A stretch of DNA of 45,285 nt from Clostridiales bacterium. Its GTDB lineage: Bacteria; Bacillota; Clostridia; Saccharofermentanales; Saccharofermentanaceae. A program made the translations under genes and the position numbers. The stretch is from positions 1 to 45,285 of the forward strand of contig JAGCSR010000033.1 of NCBI GenBank assembly GCA_017964005.1, read 5' to 3'. Under the pieces are notes generated by a model. It ran no database searches, was not told the DNA's origin, and saw nothing but the letters and a program-made list of their open reading frames with translations. Of this stretch, positions 18,000 through 25,688 are shown one piece after another (the first letter of the stretch is position 1; each line of letters begins with the position of its first letter).

Positions 18000-19049
18000 G
18001 TGGTGAACGACAACGAGATTTTATTGGAGAACAGCATGCTCACCGCGTCAGGTTCGACTCCGGTCATACTCGAAGGGATCGAGCATACATATGCGACTAC
18101 TCAACCCAGACAGAGCATCAGCCGCCACAGATGTCACGAACTCATATGCATGCGTGACGGCAAGATAGAGCTTAATATCGGCGGAGATGATATCACTTTG
18201 GATAAAGGTAAGATGCTGATCATAAGGCCGCAGGTCGGACACTATCTCACCGTAAGGTCCACTTCGGCTGACATGTTCATCCTCTACTTCGGGTTTGCCG
18301 CAGACAGGAGGAGCGCGGTCAGGATGACCGAGGCTGCCAACAGCGCAGCGCCTTCCGCAACTTTCTACGAGGATGGTGCGGAAAGCATCAAGGGCCGGAA
18401 ACGTGATAATTCCAAGACAGGGCCTTCGGTAGAGATCCCGGGTAATATCTCTCAGATCTCCCTGGAGAGTTTCCTTGATTATACCGATGACGGCATGAGC
18501 GGTTCTGCGGAGGACAAAGAGCCTTATATCGTGATCTCCGGCAAGGACAAGAAGATAATCTCCCAGGTCGTGGAACGCATAGTCGTGGAGAAGAATAATG
18601 ATTTCTACTCCAAGGATGTTATGCTCAACACATTGACGACAGAGCTTATGATCAATATCTCAAGGGCTCTCCGTCATAAATGGGAAGAGAACCTTAAGGT
18701 CAGGACCGGCAAGACCGACGAACTCGTAACTCTTGCCAAGACCTTCATCGATGATAACTACGACCGGGGTATCAATGTATCTGATGCCGCAGGATATGTA
18801 TTCTTAAGCCAGGGATACTTCACAAGGGCTTTCCGCGAGAAGTACAAGATCTCTCCGATGAACTACCTGATGAAGAAGAAGATAGAGAAGTCATGCGAAC
18901 TCCTGTCCCGCGAAGATATCAAGGTGTCTGCGGTGGCTTCGGGTTCCGGCTTTGCGTCTTCGCAGCGATTCAATGTCGCTTTCCGAAAATACATGAACAT
19001 GACGCCTCTGGAATACAGAAGGAAGCGCCTTAACGATACGGAGGAATGA
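18000..19049 (+). CDS. AraC-family transcriptional regulator
   Basis: A 349-aa regulator. An N-terminal cupin-like sensor spans residues 20-110 ([23 protein letters not shown], then [14 protein letters not shown]). A low-complexity linker follows at 115-180, and two C-terminal helix-turn-helix motifs end the protein (about 245-345: [23 protein letters not shown] and [32 protein letters not shown]). It starts at GTG 18000 or GTG 18003 behind AGAGAGG; the second is better spaced. It follows the esterase-like gene by 15 nt, and the folE ribosome site lies within its last codons. The sensor domain suggests a sugar or other small-molecule ligand. Its likely target is the direct-repeat promoter at 15644-15693. 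Confidence 0.85.
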   Translation: MVNDNEILLENSMLTASGSTPVILEGIEHTYATTQPRQSISRHRCHELICMRDGKIELNIGGDDITLDKGKMLIIRPQVGHYLTVRSTSADMFILYFGFAADRRSAVRMTEAANSAAPSATFYEDGAESIKGRKRDNSKTGPSVEIPGNISQISLESFLDYTDDGMSGSAEDKEPYIVISGKDKKIISQVVERIVVEKNNDFYSKDVMLNTLTTELMINISRALRHKWEENLKVRTGKTDELVTLAKTFIDDNYDRGINVSDAAGYVFLSQGYFTRAFREKYKISPMNYLMKKKIEKSCELLSREDIKVSAVASGSGFASSQRFNVAFRKYMNMTPLEYRRKRLNDTEE

Positions 19050-19051
19050 CA

Positions 19052-19675
19052 ATGCACGATTATCTTAATGATACTTCAATCCCCGAAGAGAGCAGGAAGA
19101 ATATGGACTTCCAAAAGATCGAGAATGCCGTGAAGGATATTCTCGAGGCTATAGGTGAAGATACTTCCAGGGAAGGCCTTCAGGACACTCCCGTCCGTGT
19201 CGCCAGGATGTACGGCGAGATCTTCAACGGCCTGCATCGTGACACGGCTGATGATATCAAGACCTTCACGGAGGAAGGCAACGACGAGATGATCCTTATC
19301 GGAGATATCCCCTTCTATTCCATGTGTGAGCATCACCTTCTGCCTTTTCACGGCAAGGCTCATGTAGTCTATGTTCCGAGGAACGGCAAGATCTTGGGAT
19401 TGTCCAAGGTTGCAAGAGTCGTGGATACATTGTCCCGCAAACCCCAGGTCCAGGAACGTCTTACATCCGAGATCGCAGACTGCATCGAGAAAGCGGTTGA
19501 CGCAAGATCCGTATGCGTGGTGATAGAAGCAGAGCACCTCTGCATGACCATGAGAGGCATCAGAAAGCCCGGTTCCATGACTGTAACTTCCGCCATGAGA
19601 GGGGGCTGCCGTACCGATGCCAGAACGCGCAACGAGGCTTTGGCCCTTATCAACCGTCAGCGTATAAGCGGGTGA
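19052..19675 (+). CDS. folE: GTP cyclohydrolase I
   Basis: Converts GTP to 7,8-dihydroneopterin triphosphate, the first step of folate synthesis. The 207-aa protein has the zinc-binding and catalytic signature [20 protein letters not shown], then [24 protein letters not shown], and the late [12 protein letters not shown] motif that supplies the third zinc ligand. Length is normal for the family. I prefer ATG 19052 because GGAGG at 19040-19044 is 7 nt away; ATG 19046 would overlap it. It heads a folE-folP-folB-folK set in which every junction is short or overlapping. Upstream linkage to an araC gene is unusual for folate genes. Confidence 0.95.
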   Translation: MHDYLNDTSIPEESRKNMDFQKIENAVKDILEAIGEDTSREGLQDTPVRVARMYGEIFNGLHRDTADDIKTFTEEGNDEMILIGDIPFYSMCEHHLLPFHGKAHVVYVPRNGKILGLSKVARVVDTLSRKPQVQERLTSEIADCIEKAVDARSVCVVIEAEHLCMTMRGIRKPGSMTVTSAMRGGCRTDARTRNEALALINRQRISG

Positions 19676-19680
19676 TCCCA

Positions 19681-20514
19681 ATGACCTTCTCATCCCAAAC
19701 ACCTTCCGTTATGGGAATACTCAATATCACGCCGGATTCTTTCTCGGACGGCGGTTTGTTTCTTGCGACGGACGCGGCTATTACCCATGCGGAAGAGATG
19801 GTCGGCAAAGGCGCTTCCATAATAGATATCGGAGGAGAATCGACAAGACCCGGATATCAGAAGATCTCAGCATCCGAAGAGTGCCTGAGGATCACCCCCG
19901 TGATCCGGGAGCTTTGCGGAAGAGCGGTATTGTCGGTCGATTCTTATAAGTACGAGGTTGCCAAGTGCGCTATTGAAGCAGGATGCAGCATACTTAATGA
20001 TGTCAACGGATTAAGGGACGATGAAGGAGAGAACAAGGCACATCTTGCGGCGGCAAACGATGCTTATGTAGTCCTTATGTATAACAGAAGGCTTATCAAT
20101 TCCGGAAGCGATGTTATAGCTGATGCCAGAGAGTCGCTGTCGCGGAGTGTGGATATCGCTCTTGCAGGCGGTGTCGCCGAAGATAAGATCATCATAGATC
20201 CCGGTATCGGATTCGGAACTACAAGAGAAGAAGACAGAAGGCTTACTCTGGAACTTAAGGATATCAATCCCGCAGGATTTCCCATCCTGTACGCGTGTTC
20301 GAGGAAAAGGTTTGTCCAATGCTTTGATTTCGGTGAAGGGAAGGACCCTACATGGGTGCTGAATATGGTCGCTGTTGAAGCCGGGGCGTCCTTGCTGAGA
20401 GTGCACGACCCTGAGCCGTTCGGACAGTATATGGACGATTTTTTTAACGAAGGTTCGGGAACGGAAGAACTTATCAGGGCACAGGAGGTCATCGAATGGA
20501 CAAGATTGTCTTGA
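19681..20514 (+). CDS. folP: Dihydropteroate synthase
   Basis: Condenses 6-hydroxymethyl-7,8-dihydropterin pyrophosphate with p-aminobenzoate to give dihydropteroate. The 277-aa TIM-barrel protein shows the two family signatures MGILNITPDSFSDGG (near residues 10-24) and GASIIDIGGESTRPGYQKIS, then the pterin-binding DPGIGFGTT and the late LRVHDPEPF. I place the start at ATG 19681, five bases after the folE stop; a long upstream extension in the same frame is only antisense-like read-through of folE. Its last 19 nt overlap folB. This enzyme is the target of sulfonamides; no resistance-type change can be judged by eye. Confidence 0.94.
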   Translation: MTFSSQTPSVMGILNITPDSFSDGGLFLATDAAITHAEEMVGKGASIIDIGGESTRPGYQKISASEECLRITPVIRELCGRAVLSVDSYKYEVAKCAIEAGCSILNDVNGLRDDEGENKAHLAAANDAYVVLMYNRRLINSGSDVIADARESLSRSVDIALAGGVAEDKIIIDPGIGFGTTREEDRRLTLELKDINPAGFPILYACSRKRFVQCFDFGEGKDPTWVLNMVAVEAGASLLRVHDPEPFGQYMDDFFNEGSGTEELIRAQEVIEWTRLS

Positions 20515-20849
20515 AGAATATGGAATTTAGGGGCCGTATCGGATGCCTCGAGCAGGAGAAGGAAACTTATGCTCCCTATAAGGTGACAGTCTCGTTATAT
20601 ATCGGACATATCAGGGGCTCTGATACCGATGAACTGGCTGATACTGTGGATTATTCCGAAGTATATGAGATCGCCCGTTCGGTAATAGAAGAAGAACCCA
20701 TGAACCTTATAGAATATGCTGCGGGGCAGATAGCTGACCGGATCCTTGAAAGATTCGATGAAGTCGAGAATATCAAGGTTACGGTAAGTAAGCCCGAAGC
20801 CCCGATAGACGGGGTTTTCGAGACGATGGAGGTTACGATCGAGAGATGA
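20496..20849 (+). CDS. folB: Dihydroneopterin aldolase
   Basis: Cleaves 7,8-dihydroneopterin to 6-hydroxymethyl-7,8-dihydropterin and glycolaldehyde. At 117 aa it has the expected length. Landmarks are the start IVLKNMEFRGRIGCLEQEK, the conserved glutamate and tyrosine region DTVDYSEVYEIARSVIEEEPMNLIEYAA, and the C-terminal KVTVSKPEAPIDG with the conserved catalytic lysine. It overlaps folP upstream by 19 nt and folK downstream by 4 nt, indicating translational coupling. Confidence 0.93.
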   Translation: MDKIVLKNMEFRGRIGCLEQEKETYAPYKVTVSLYIGHIRGSDTDELADTVDYSEVYEIARSVIEEEPMNLIEYAAGQIADRILERFDEVENIKVTVSKPEAPIDGVFETMEVTIER

Positions 20850-21313
20850 CCTTTGCAGTTTTATCCATCGGAAGCAATATCGGAGACCGGGAGTTCTTTA
20901 TCGCCGAGGCTATCAGAAGGCTCGAAAAGAATGAACATATCACAAACCTTGTAAGATCCGGACTTTACGAGACTGATCCTGTGGGATATACCGACCAGGA
21001 CAGTTTCTATAACGCGGTTGTCGGGATCGACACGGATCTTGCGCCTGAAGAACTGCTGGATTATATCAACGGCATCGAAAAGGATCTGGGCAGGGTCAGG
21101 ACTGTAAGATGGGGCCCTAGGACTATCGACATAGATATAATCCTCTATGGTGATGAGGTTATTAACACTCCCAGGCTTACGGTGCCGCATCCCAGATATA
21201 AGGAACGGGCATTCGTGACGGTGCCGATGGAAGATCTGGGCATCTTTACCGAAGACGCCGTATTCGGCGAAGACCAGGGTATAAAGAAGATAGAGTGGAA
21301 AGAAGAGATTTGA
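20846..21313 (+). CDS. folK: 2-amino-4-hydroxy-6-hydroxymethyldihydropteridine pyrophosphokinase
   Basis: Transfers pyrophosphate from ATP to 6-hydroxymethyl-7,8-dihydropterin, feeding FolP. The 155-aa protein has the N-terminal LSIGSNIGDRE, the YETDPVGYTDQDSFYNAVVGI stretch, the metal- and ATP-binding RWGPRTIDIDIILYGDEVI and the late PHPRYKERAFVTVPMEDL. All family motifs are intact. It ends the folate set, and the next gene has its own promoter beginning almost at the folK stop codon. Confidence 0.94.
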   Translation: MTFAVLSIGSNIGDREFFIAEAIRRLEKNEHITNLVRSGLYETDPVGYTDQDSFYNAVVGIDTDLAPEELLDYINGIEKDLGRVRTVRWGPRTIDIDIILYGDEVINTPRLTVPHPRYKERAFVTVPMEDLGIFTEDAVFGEDQGIKKIEWKEEI

Positions 21314-21338
21314 GTTATTCGGCGTAAAATTATATAAT
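21310..21338 (+). promoter_or_regulatory. Promoter for the disordered-protein, tmk, holB, ricT operon
   Basis: TTGAGT (21310-21315) and a perfect TATAAT (21333-21338) are separated by 17 bp. The -35 box overlaps the folK stop codon. A start near 21345 gives a leader of about 34 nt containing the ribosome site GGAGGTG. Confidence 0.75.
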
Positions 21339-21378
21339 TAACTCTGATCTTTAACAAAAAGAAATACGGAGGTGTTCC

Positions 21379-21822
21379 ATGTCAGAGAACACAGGCGCAA
21401 GCCAGGAACAGAAGAATGCCAGTCGCGGCGGCGGTAACAACAAGAACAGGGGTAATTACCGCAACACCAATAACTATAACGGTAAGCGCAGATCCGGGAA
21501 GAACTATTCCGGCAAGCGCAACTATAATAACGATCGGGACCGCAAGGGCGGAGAGGACAGGAAGAAGCAACGACCTGCAGAAGACTCCGAGAGAGTCAAT
21601 GCAGAGGGAATTCAGATCCAGCCCAAGGAACAAAGACACGGCAAGCCCGACCGGTCTGAGGGCGGCAACTTCAAGAAGAAGAGGGAGAAGAACTTCAATC
21701 CCCAGCCCAAGAAGAAGCAAAGACACGAAGAGACCGTTGAGGATATCCGTACGGATAACGCCAGGATCACCAAGGAGATCTATCTCGAGATCTCGTCCAT
21801 AAAGGACATCAAGCTGGATTGA
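21379..21822 (+). CDS. Basic, Asn/Arg/Gly-rich disordered protein with conserved-looking C-terminal helix
   Basis: A 147-aa protein with no recognised domain. Residues 1-115 are low complexity: rich in Asn, Gly, Arg and Lys with RGGGNNKNRGNYRN-type runs, and so probably disordered and able to bind nucleic acid. The last 28 residues (EDIRTDNARITKEIYLEISSIKDIKLD) look like an amphipathic helix or docking peptide. It opens the operon with tmk, whose ATG comes one base after its stop, followed by holB and ricT. RicT belongs to an RNA-processing complex, so an RNA-related accessory role is plausible but unproven. GGAGGTG and a good promoter support real expression. Confidence 0.7.
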   Translation: MSENTGASQEQKNASRGGGNNKNRGNYRNTNNYNGKRRSGKNYSGKRNYNNDRDRKGGEDRKKQRPAEDSERVNAEGIQIQPKEQRHGKPDRSEGGNFKKKREKNFNPQPKKKQRHEETVEDIRTDNARITKEIYLEISSIKDIKLD

Positions 21823-21823
21823 T

Positions 21824-22441
21824 ATGGCAAACGGGTGTTTCATTACGTTTGAAGGGATCGACGGGTGCGGCAAGAGCACTCAGATCCAATACCTTACGGA
21901 TCATCTTAAGGAACGCGGTATAGACTATCTCCTTTTGAGAGAACCCGGCGGGACCGTTATCGGCGAGAACATCAGGAATATCCTTCTTGATAAGAAGAAC
22001 ACGGGCATGACAGACATGACCGAACTCCTTCTGTTCGAGGCCGCAAGAGCGCAGATCGTCGCGGAAGTGATCGTTCCCGCAGTGGAATCCGGCAAGGTCG
22101 TTATCTGCGACCGTTTCTTCGATTCCACCGCGGCTTATCAGGGCTTTGCCAAGAATATGGGTGCCGATGTCGTGGATACGCTGAACCGCCTTGCAACAGG
22201 GGGATTCGAGCCCGACATAACTTTCCTTCTGGATATATCTGTTGAAGACGCACTGTCCAGGCGTGTAGCCCGTGGCGAGGAAGACCGTATCGAGAAGCTC
22301 GGAGTCGAGTTCCAGAAGAAGGTAAGGGAAGGCTATCTCGAATTGGCAAAGACATCACAAAGGATCGTAAAGATCGACGGTTCACAGAGCCCCGAAGATA
22401 CGGCTGAAGATATCCGGAAATACGTGGAGGAGCTTATCTGA
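21824..22441 (+). CDS. tmk: Thymidylate kinase
   Basis: Phosphorylates dTMP to dTDP with ATP for DNA synthesis. The 205-aa protein has the P-loop FEGIDGCGKSTQ (residues 8-19), the dTMP-binding LLREPGGTVIGE, the DRFFDSTAAYQG motif, and the lid region SRRVARGEEDRIEKLG. Length and motifs are standard. It overlaps holB by one base. The order tmk, holB, ricT is conserved widely in Bacillota. Confidence 0.95.
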   Translation: MANGCFITFEGIDGCGKSTQIQYLTDHLKERGIDYLLLREPGGTVIGENIRNILLDKKNTGMTDMTELLLFEAARAQIVAEVIVPAVESGKVVICDRFFDSTAAYQGFAKNMGADVVDTLNRLATGGFEPDITFLLDISVEDALSRRVARGEEDRIEKLGVEFQKKVREGYLELAKTSQRIVKIDGSQSPEDTAEDIRKYVEELI

Positions 22442-23454
22442 TGGCATTCTCCGACCTTATAGGACAGGATAAGCTCAAAGAACGTCTCAGCCAGGAGGCC
22501 AAGTCTCCTCATGTGGCATCTTACATACTTAGCGGCCCCGAGGGCTTCGGCAAGAAGTCTTTTGCCGAGGAATTCGCCATGGCCCTTATCTGTGAGAACC
22601 CGGGTGACAACGGAGCCTGCGGTCAGTGCAAGTGCTGTAAGTATATGAAGGAAGGAACTCTTCCTGATGTATTGAGGCTCGTACCTGCCGAATCCGGCAA
22701 GCAGATCAAGGCTGAGGCTGTAAGAGATGTTATTGAGGACATCATAATCAGTCCACAGTTCTCTTCGAGGAAGATATGTCTTGTGGATCTGGACCATATG
22801 ACCGAGACCTTGCAGAATCTCCTGCTCAAACCTACCGAAGACCCGCCGAAGCATGTTATCTTCATCATGACGACATCTGCTTATCCCAAGGTCATCAGCA
22901 CTCTGAGGTCAAGATCCGTCAATCTGGTCCTGCTGCCTTATTCTGATGCCCAGATCGCCGAAATCCTGTCTGACCGGCTCGAAGGAGTCTCTTCCGACAA
23001 GATAAACGAAGCGGTGGAGTTCTCGGCAGGCAATCCCGGCAAAGCCATCTCATTGGCACAAGATCCTCTGTTCTCCGACCTTAAGGATGATGTTATGGAC
23101 TTGATACTTGCTGTTCCGGTTGTGTCCTATACGAACATCCTGACTGAGAAATTGGGGCTTTTTACCGATAACAAGGACAGGGCGGACGACATCCTTATCC
23201 TTATGGTAAGAGCTCTTGAGGATATACTGAAGGTTAAGGTTGCGGAGAAAAATGTCCGTCCTGACATCAGATACGAAGCGGACCTTCCGAGGATCGAGAG
23301 GTTCATATCGCAGTACCCGAATGTTACGGCAAGTACGATCGGAAGATCCGTTGCCGCTGTTGAAGAATTAAGATCCGCTCTCGCGGTCAATGCTAACTAC
23401 GAAGCATCCTGCGGAGCATGTTTACTTAAGATAAAGAAGGAGTTTGATAAATGA
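22441..23454 (+). CDS. holB: DNA polymerase III delta-prime subunit
   Basis: A clamp-loader subunit that helps load the sliding clamp at the replication fork. The 337-aa protein has an N-terminal AAA+ fold with the loop SGPEGFGKKSFAEEF (a degenerate P-loop where Lys follows GK, as expected for a subunit that does not hydrolyse ATP). A four-cysteine zinc module CGQCKCCKYM follows, then KPTEDPPKHVIFIMTTSAYPKVISTLRSRS, the SRC-like arginine region. The C-terminal collar is helical. It overlaps tmk by one base and ricT by four. Confidence 0.9.
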   Translation: MAFSDLIGQDKLKERLSQEAKSPHVASYILSGPEGFGKKSFAEEFAMALICENPGDNGACGQCKCCKYMKEGTLPDVLRLVPAESGKQIKAEAVRDVIEDIIISPQFSSRKICLVDLDHMTETLQNLLLKPTEDPPKHVIFIMTTSAYPKVISTLRSRSVNLVLLPYSDAQIAEILSDRLEGVSSDKINEAVEFSAGNPGKAISLAQDPLFSDLKDDVMDLILAVPVVSYTNILTEKLGLFTDNKDRADDILILMVRALEDILKVKVAEKNVRPDIRYEADLPRIERFISQYPNVTASTIGRSVAAVEELRSALAVNANYEASCGACLLKIKKEFDK

Positions 23455-24305
23455 CGAAGGTAGTAAATGTACGTTTTCGCGATGCAGGCAAGCCCTACAG
23501 GTTCTCATGCAATGATATGATCCTCTCCATCGGGGATGCCGTTATGGTAGAGACCAATCTCGGATTGGATCTGGCACATGTCTGCGTTGAACCGTATGAG
23601 ATGGAGATAACCAAGGATTCGGAGGAGACCAAGCTCCTGCCCATCCTGCGCAAGGCTTCTGAGGAAGAGATCGCAAGATACGAAGAGAAGTGCAGGAACG
23701 AGGAAGACGCTTATACCGAGTGCATCAAGCTCATCGAGAAGCACGGTCTTGAGATGAACCTGGTGGATGTAGTGTTCGCTTTCGACGGCAAGAAGATCAT
23801 ATTCTTCTTTACCGCTGACGGCAGGGTGGACTTCAGGGAACTGGTAAAGGATCTGGCATATAATTTCCATACAAGGATCGAACTCAGACAGATAGGATCC
23901 CGTGATCAGGCCAAGCACGTCGGAGGTCTCGGTATCTGCGGAAGGCAGCTTTGCTGCTCCACATTCCTTACGAAGTTTGCGCCCGTGAACCTGAGGCTTG
24001 CAAGAGCTCAGGGTCTGGCGATCAATCCCGGCAAGCTCAACGGAGCCTGCGGCAGGCTTATGTGCTGCCTGCAGTTCGAGAAAGAAGCATATGCCGATGC
24101 CAGACGCCGGCTTCCGGATACAGGCCGCAGGGTCAGGACCCCGGCAGGTCCCGGAACCGTTGCTGACGTCAACTATGTTACCGAGAAGGTTCGCATCAAG
24201 TTTACCAGCGAGGACGGAAGCGCTTTCGAGGAGTATCAGTGGGATGAACTCGAGCCTTTGAACCCGGATGTAAGGTCTCATTTCGACGACGACGATCTCG
24301 ACTGA
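23451..24305 (+). CDS. ricT: PSP1-domain protein RicT (YaaT)
   Basis: A 284-aa PSP1-domain protein. Bacillus RicT (YaaT) is part of the RicAFT complex, which carries iron-sulfur clusters and stimulates RNase Y processing and developmental phosphorelays. The cysteine clusters are visible as GICGRQLCCS and GACGRLMCC, near residues 160-205. A small C-terminal beta domain (GRRVRTPAGPGTVADVNY) follows. No ricA or ricF is in this window. It is the last gene of the tmk cluster, and only weak hairpins follow it. Confidence 0.88.
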   Translation: MTKVVNVRFRDAGKPYRFSCNDMILSIGDAVMVETNLGLDLAHVCVEPYEMEITKDSEETKLLPILRKASEEEIARYEEKCRNEEDAYTECIKLIEKHGLEMNLVDVVFAFDGKKIIFFFTADGRVDFRELVKDLAYNFHTRIELRQIGSRDQAKHVGGLGICGRQLCCSTFLTKFAPVNLRLARAQGLAINPGKLNGACGRLMCCLQFEKEAYADARRRLPDTGRRVRTPAGPGTVADVNYVTEKVRIKFTSEDGSAFEEYQWDELEPLNPDVRSHFDDDDLD

Positions 24306-24390
24306 GCTATCCGACTCTTGTCGTTTTGAAGGGCCCGGGCGGTATCTGTCCGAGCCTATTCTTAATGTTTTGGGGTGTTTTTACATATTG

Positions 24391-24418
24391 TTGACAAACC
24401 CGATATCTGTAATAATAT
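24391..24418 (+). promoter_or_regulatory. Promoter of ferredoxin gene 1
   Basis: A perfect -35 TTGACA (24391-24396) is 16 bp from TAATAT (24413-24418). The leader then carries a perfect AGGAGG at 24441-24446. This is one of the strongest-looking expression signals in the window. Confidence 0.7.
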
Positions 24419-24454
24419 ATGTGTTAACCAAAGAGAATAAAGGAGGTAAAACTT

Positions 24455-24625
24455 ATGGCTTATGTAATTACTGACGCTTGCGTCTCTTGCGGATCCTGCG
24501 CTGACGGTTGCCCCGTTTCTGCTATTTCTCAGGGCGATACACAGTACAACATCGATCCCGATACATGCATCTCCTGCGGAGCTTGTGCAAGCACATGCCC
24601 TATGTCAGCTATCGAAGAAGGCTGA
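24455..24625 (+). CDS. 2[4Fe-4S] clostridial ferredoxin (copy 1)
   Basis: A 56-aa low-potential electron carrier. Two cluster motifs are complete: C9-x2-C12-x2-C15-x3-C19-P and C38-x2-C41-x2-C44-x3-C48-P. In this family each set supplies three ligands to one cluster and the last to the other. It begins MAYVITDACVSCGSC, typical of the major ferredoxin of anaerobic Clostridia. It is a single-gene unit with a perfect -35, AGGAGG and its own terminator (24654-24684), so high expression is likely. Codons are biased to the preferred set (GCT, TCT, ATC). Confidence 0.95.
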   Translation: MAYVITDACVSCGSCADGCPVSAISQGDTQYNIDPDTCISCGACASTCPMSAIEEG

Positions 24626-24653
24626 TAACAGGATATTAACTGCATATCATTAA

Positions 24654-24684
24654 GGGGCTGTCTCATTTGAGACAGCCTCTTTTT
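24654..24684 (+). terminator. Rho-independent terminator of ferredoxin 1
   Basis: GGCTGTCTC (24656-24664), loop ATTT, and GAGACAGCC (24669-24677) form a perfect 9-bp stem, followed by TCTTTTT. Confidence 0.92.
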
Positions 24685-24711
24685 CACGGGGTGTTCGATT
24701 TGTGGTAAAAT
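24683..24711 (+). promoter_or_regulatory. Promoter of ferredoxin gene 2
   Basis: TTCACG (24683-24688) and an extended -10 TGG-TAAAAT (24703-24711) are spaced by 17 bp. The -35 overlaps the T-tract of the previous terminator, so the two ferredoxin units are packed end to end but transcribed separately. Confidence 0.55.
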
Positions 24712-24766
24712 CAATATATTAAAGGCATGTCGGCAACCCCTTTTCGAGAAGAAAGGAGCAAGTGCT

Positions 24767-24937
24767 ATGGCTTATGAGATAACAAATGACTGTATCAAAT
24801 GCGGTAAGTGTGAATTTGTGTGCCCCGAGGATGCCATCTCACGCGGATGGGGCGGATACAGGATAGACCCGGATCTATGCGATTCATGCGGTGCCTGCAC
24901 GTATTCCTGCCCGGTAAAGGCGATCGAGCCTGACTGA
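24767..24937 (+). CDS. 2[4Fe-4S] ferredoxin (copy 2)
   Basis: A 56-aa paralogue of the previous ferredoxin with both cluster motifs intact at the same positions (C9, C12, C15, C19 and C38, C41, C44, C48). It has more charged residues around the first cluster (CIKCGKCEFVCPEDAI) and an aromatic-containing middle (RGWGGYRI), which would shift its potential or partner choice relative to copy 1. AAAGGAG lies upstream of the ATG. It has its own promoter and terminator. A specialised electron carrier role is inferred. Confidence 0.93.
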   Translation: MAYEITNDCIKCGKCEFVCPEDAISRGWGGYRIDPDLCDSCGACTYSCPVKAIEPD

Positions 24938-24954
24938 CAATAAAGAATTCACAT

Positions 24955-24982
24955 GCTGTCCTTTTGAAGGGCAGCTTTTTTT
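24955..24982 (+). terminator. Rho-independent terminator of ferredoxin 2
   Basis: GCTGTCC (24955-24961), a 7-nt loop, and GGGCAGC (24969-24975) with one U-G pair, followed by seven T. Confidence 0.9.
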
Positions 24983-25074
24983 GTAAAGGGAGCATCAGGG
25001 GGCGTTCTTTATAAGTACGACAAATTCATAAACAATAAGTAATCCGGGAAATGAGGGTGTCCTTCAAAAACGTG

Positions 25075-25103
25075 TTGACATATTATTGAACGTGTTCAAT
25101 AAT
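25075..25103 (+). promoter_or_regulatory. tetR promoter with start point at the initiation codon
   Basis: A perfect -35 TTGACA (25075-25080) and AATAAT (25098-25103, one mismatch from TATAAT) are 17 bp apart. The expected start point falls at about 25110, which is the A of the tetR ATG. No Shine-Dalgarno precedes that ATG, so a leaderless mRNA is predicted. Confidence 0.65.
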
Positions 25104-25104
25104 A
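25081..25104 (+). promoter_or_regulatory. TetR operator: perfect 11-bp-arm inverted repeat
   Basis: The arms TATTATTGAAC (25081-25091) and GTTCAATAATA (25094-25104) are perfect inverse complements with a 2-bp centre (GT). The element starts one base after the -35 and covers the whole spacer and -10. It would block RNA polymerase when bound, so autorepression by the adjacent TetR is the natural reading. Confidence 0.8.
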
Positions 25105-25109
25105 ATGAT

Positions 25110-25688
25110 ATGCGAAAAGAAGATAAACTGCAGATCACAAAAGATAAGCTCATAAATGCCGCGCACGACCTCATGAATTCCTGTGTGGATCCTTCGGAGG
25201 TCACATCGCGCGCGATCGCGGACAGAGCCGACGTTAAGCTCTCCATGATCAACTATTGCTTCGGGTCCCGTGAAGCACTGCTTTTCGAGGCCCTCAAGAA
25301 AGATGAGGAGATGTATCTTCAGGACACTCAGATCAGGAAAGTCTTCAATTCAAAGATAGCCCCCAAAGAGAAGATCCGCAGGCTCCATTATCTCGTCGCA
25401 GATTACCTCATAAACAGGTTCAAGTTCACCAAAGCCCTGACAGGATATGTTCTGCTCAACAGGGATCTTCAGGAGGGACTCAACACATTGCCGCTTGTAA
25501 GAGAACACTATAAGGACACGAAGGAAGAATGGGAGATAAAGCTAATAGCCTATCAGCTGTCCTCAATGATGCAGCTTATCATCTACCGCATGGAAGATAT
25601 GTCTGATTTCCTGGAAGTCGATATCAGAAAAGAAATAAGAAAGATCATTGATCTTCAGATAGATCTTTTGCTGGAGGATAACCCGTGA
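25110..25688 (+). CDS. TetR-family transcriptional repressor
   Basis: A 192-aa regulator. The N-terminal TetR helix-turn-helix is at residues 8-55 (TKDKLINAAHDLMNS, then RAIADRADVKLSMINYCFGSREALLFEAL), followed by an all-helical ligand-binding domain. I place the start at ATG 25110, since the only alternative (TTG 25086) lies inside the operator. No ribosome site precedes it, which fits the leaderless prediction. It overlaps the downstream phosphotransferase-like gene by 4 nt (GTGA), so the two are co-transcribed and co-regulated. The inducer is unknown; a rifamycin-like or other hydrophobic compound is a guess based on the neighbour. Confidence 0.88.
   Translation: MRKEDKLQITKDKLINAAHDLMNSCVDPSEVTSRAIADRADVKLSMINYCFGSREALLFEALKKDEEMYLQDTQIRKVFNSKIAPKEKIRRLHYLVADYLINRFKFTKALTGYVLLNRDLQEGLNTLPLVREHYKDTKEEWEIKLIAYQLSSMMQLIIYRMEDMSDFLEVDIRKEIRKIIDLQIDLLLEDNP

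Noticed and set aside
24312..24362. A terminator after ricT
   Set aside because: CGAC-TCTT-GTCG with four T has only 4 bp, and the following GGCCCGG/CCGAGCC stem has a mismatch and no T-run. Neither is convincing.
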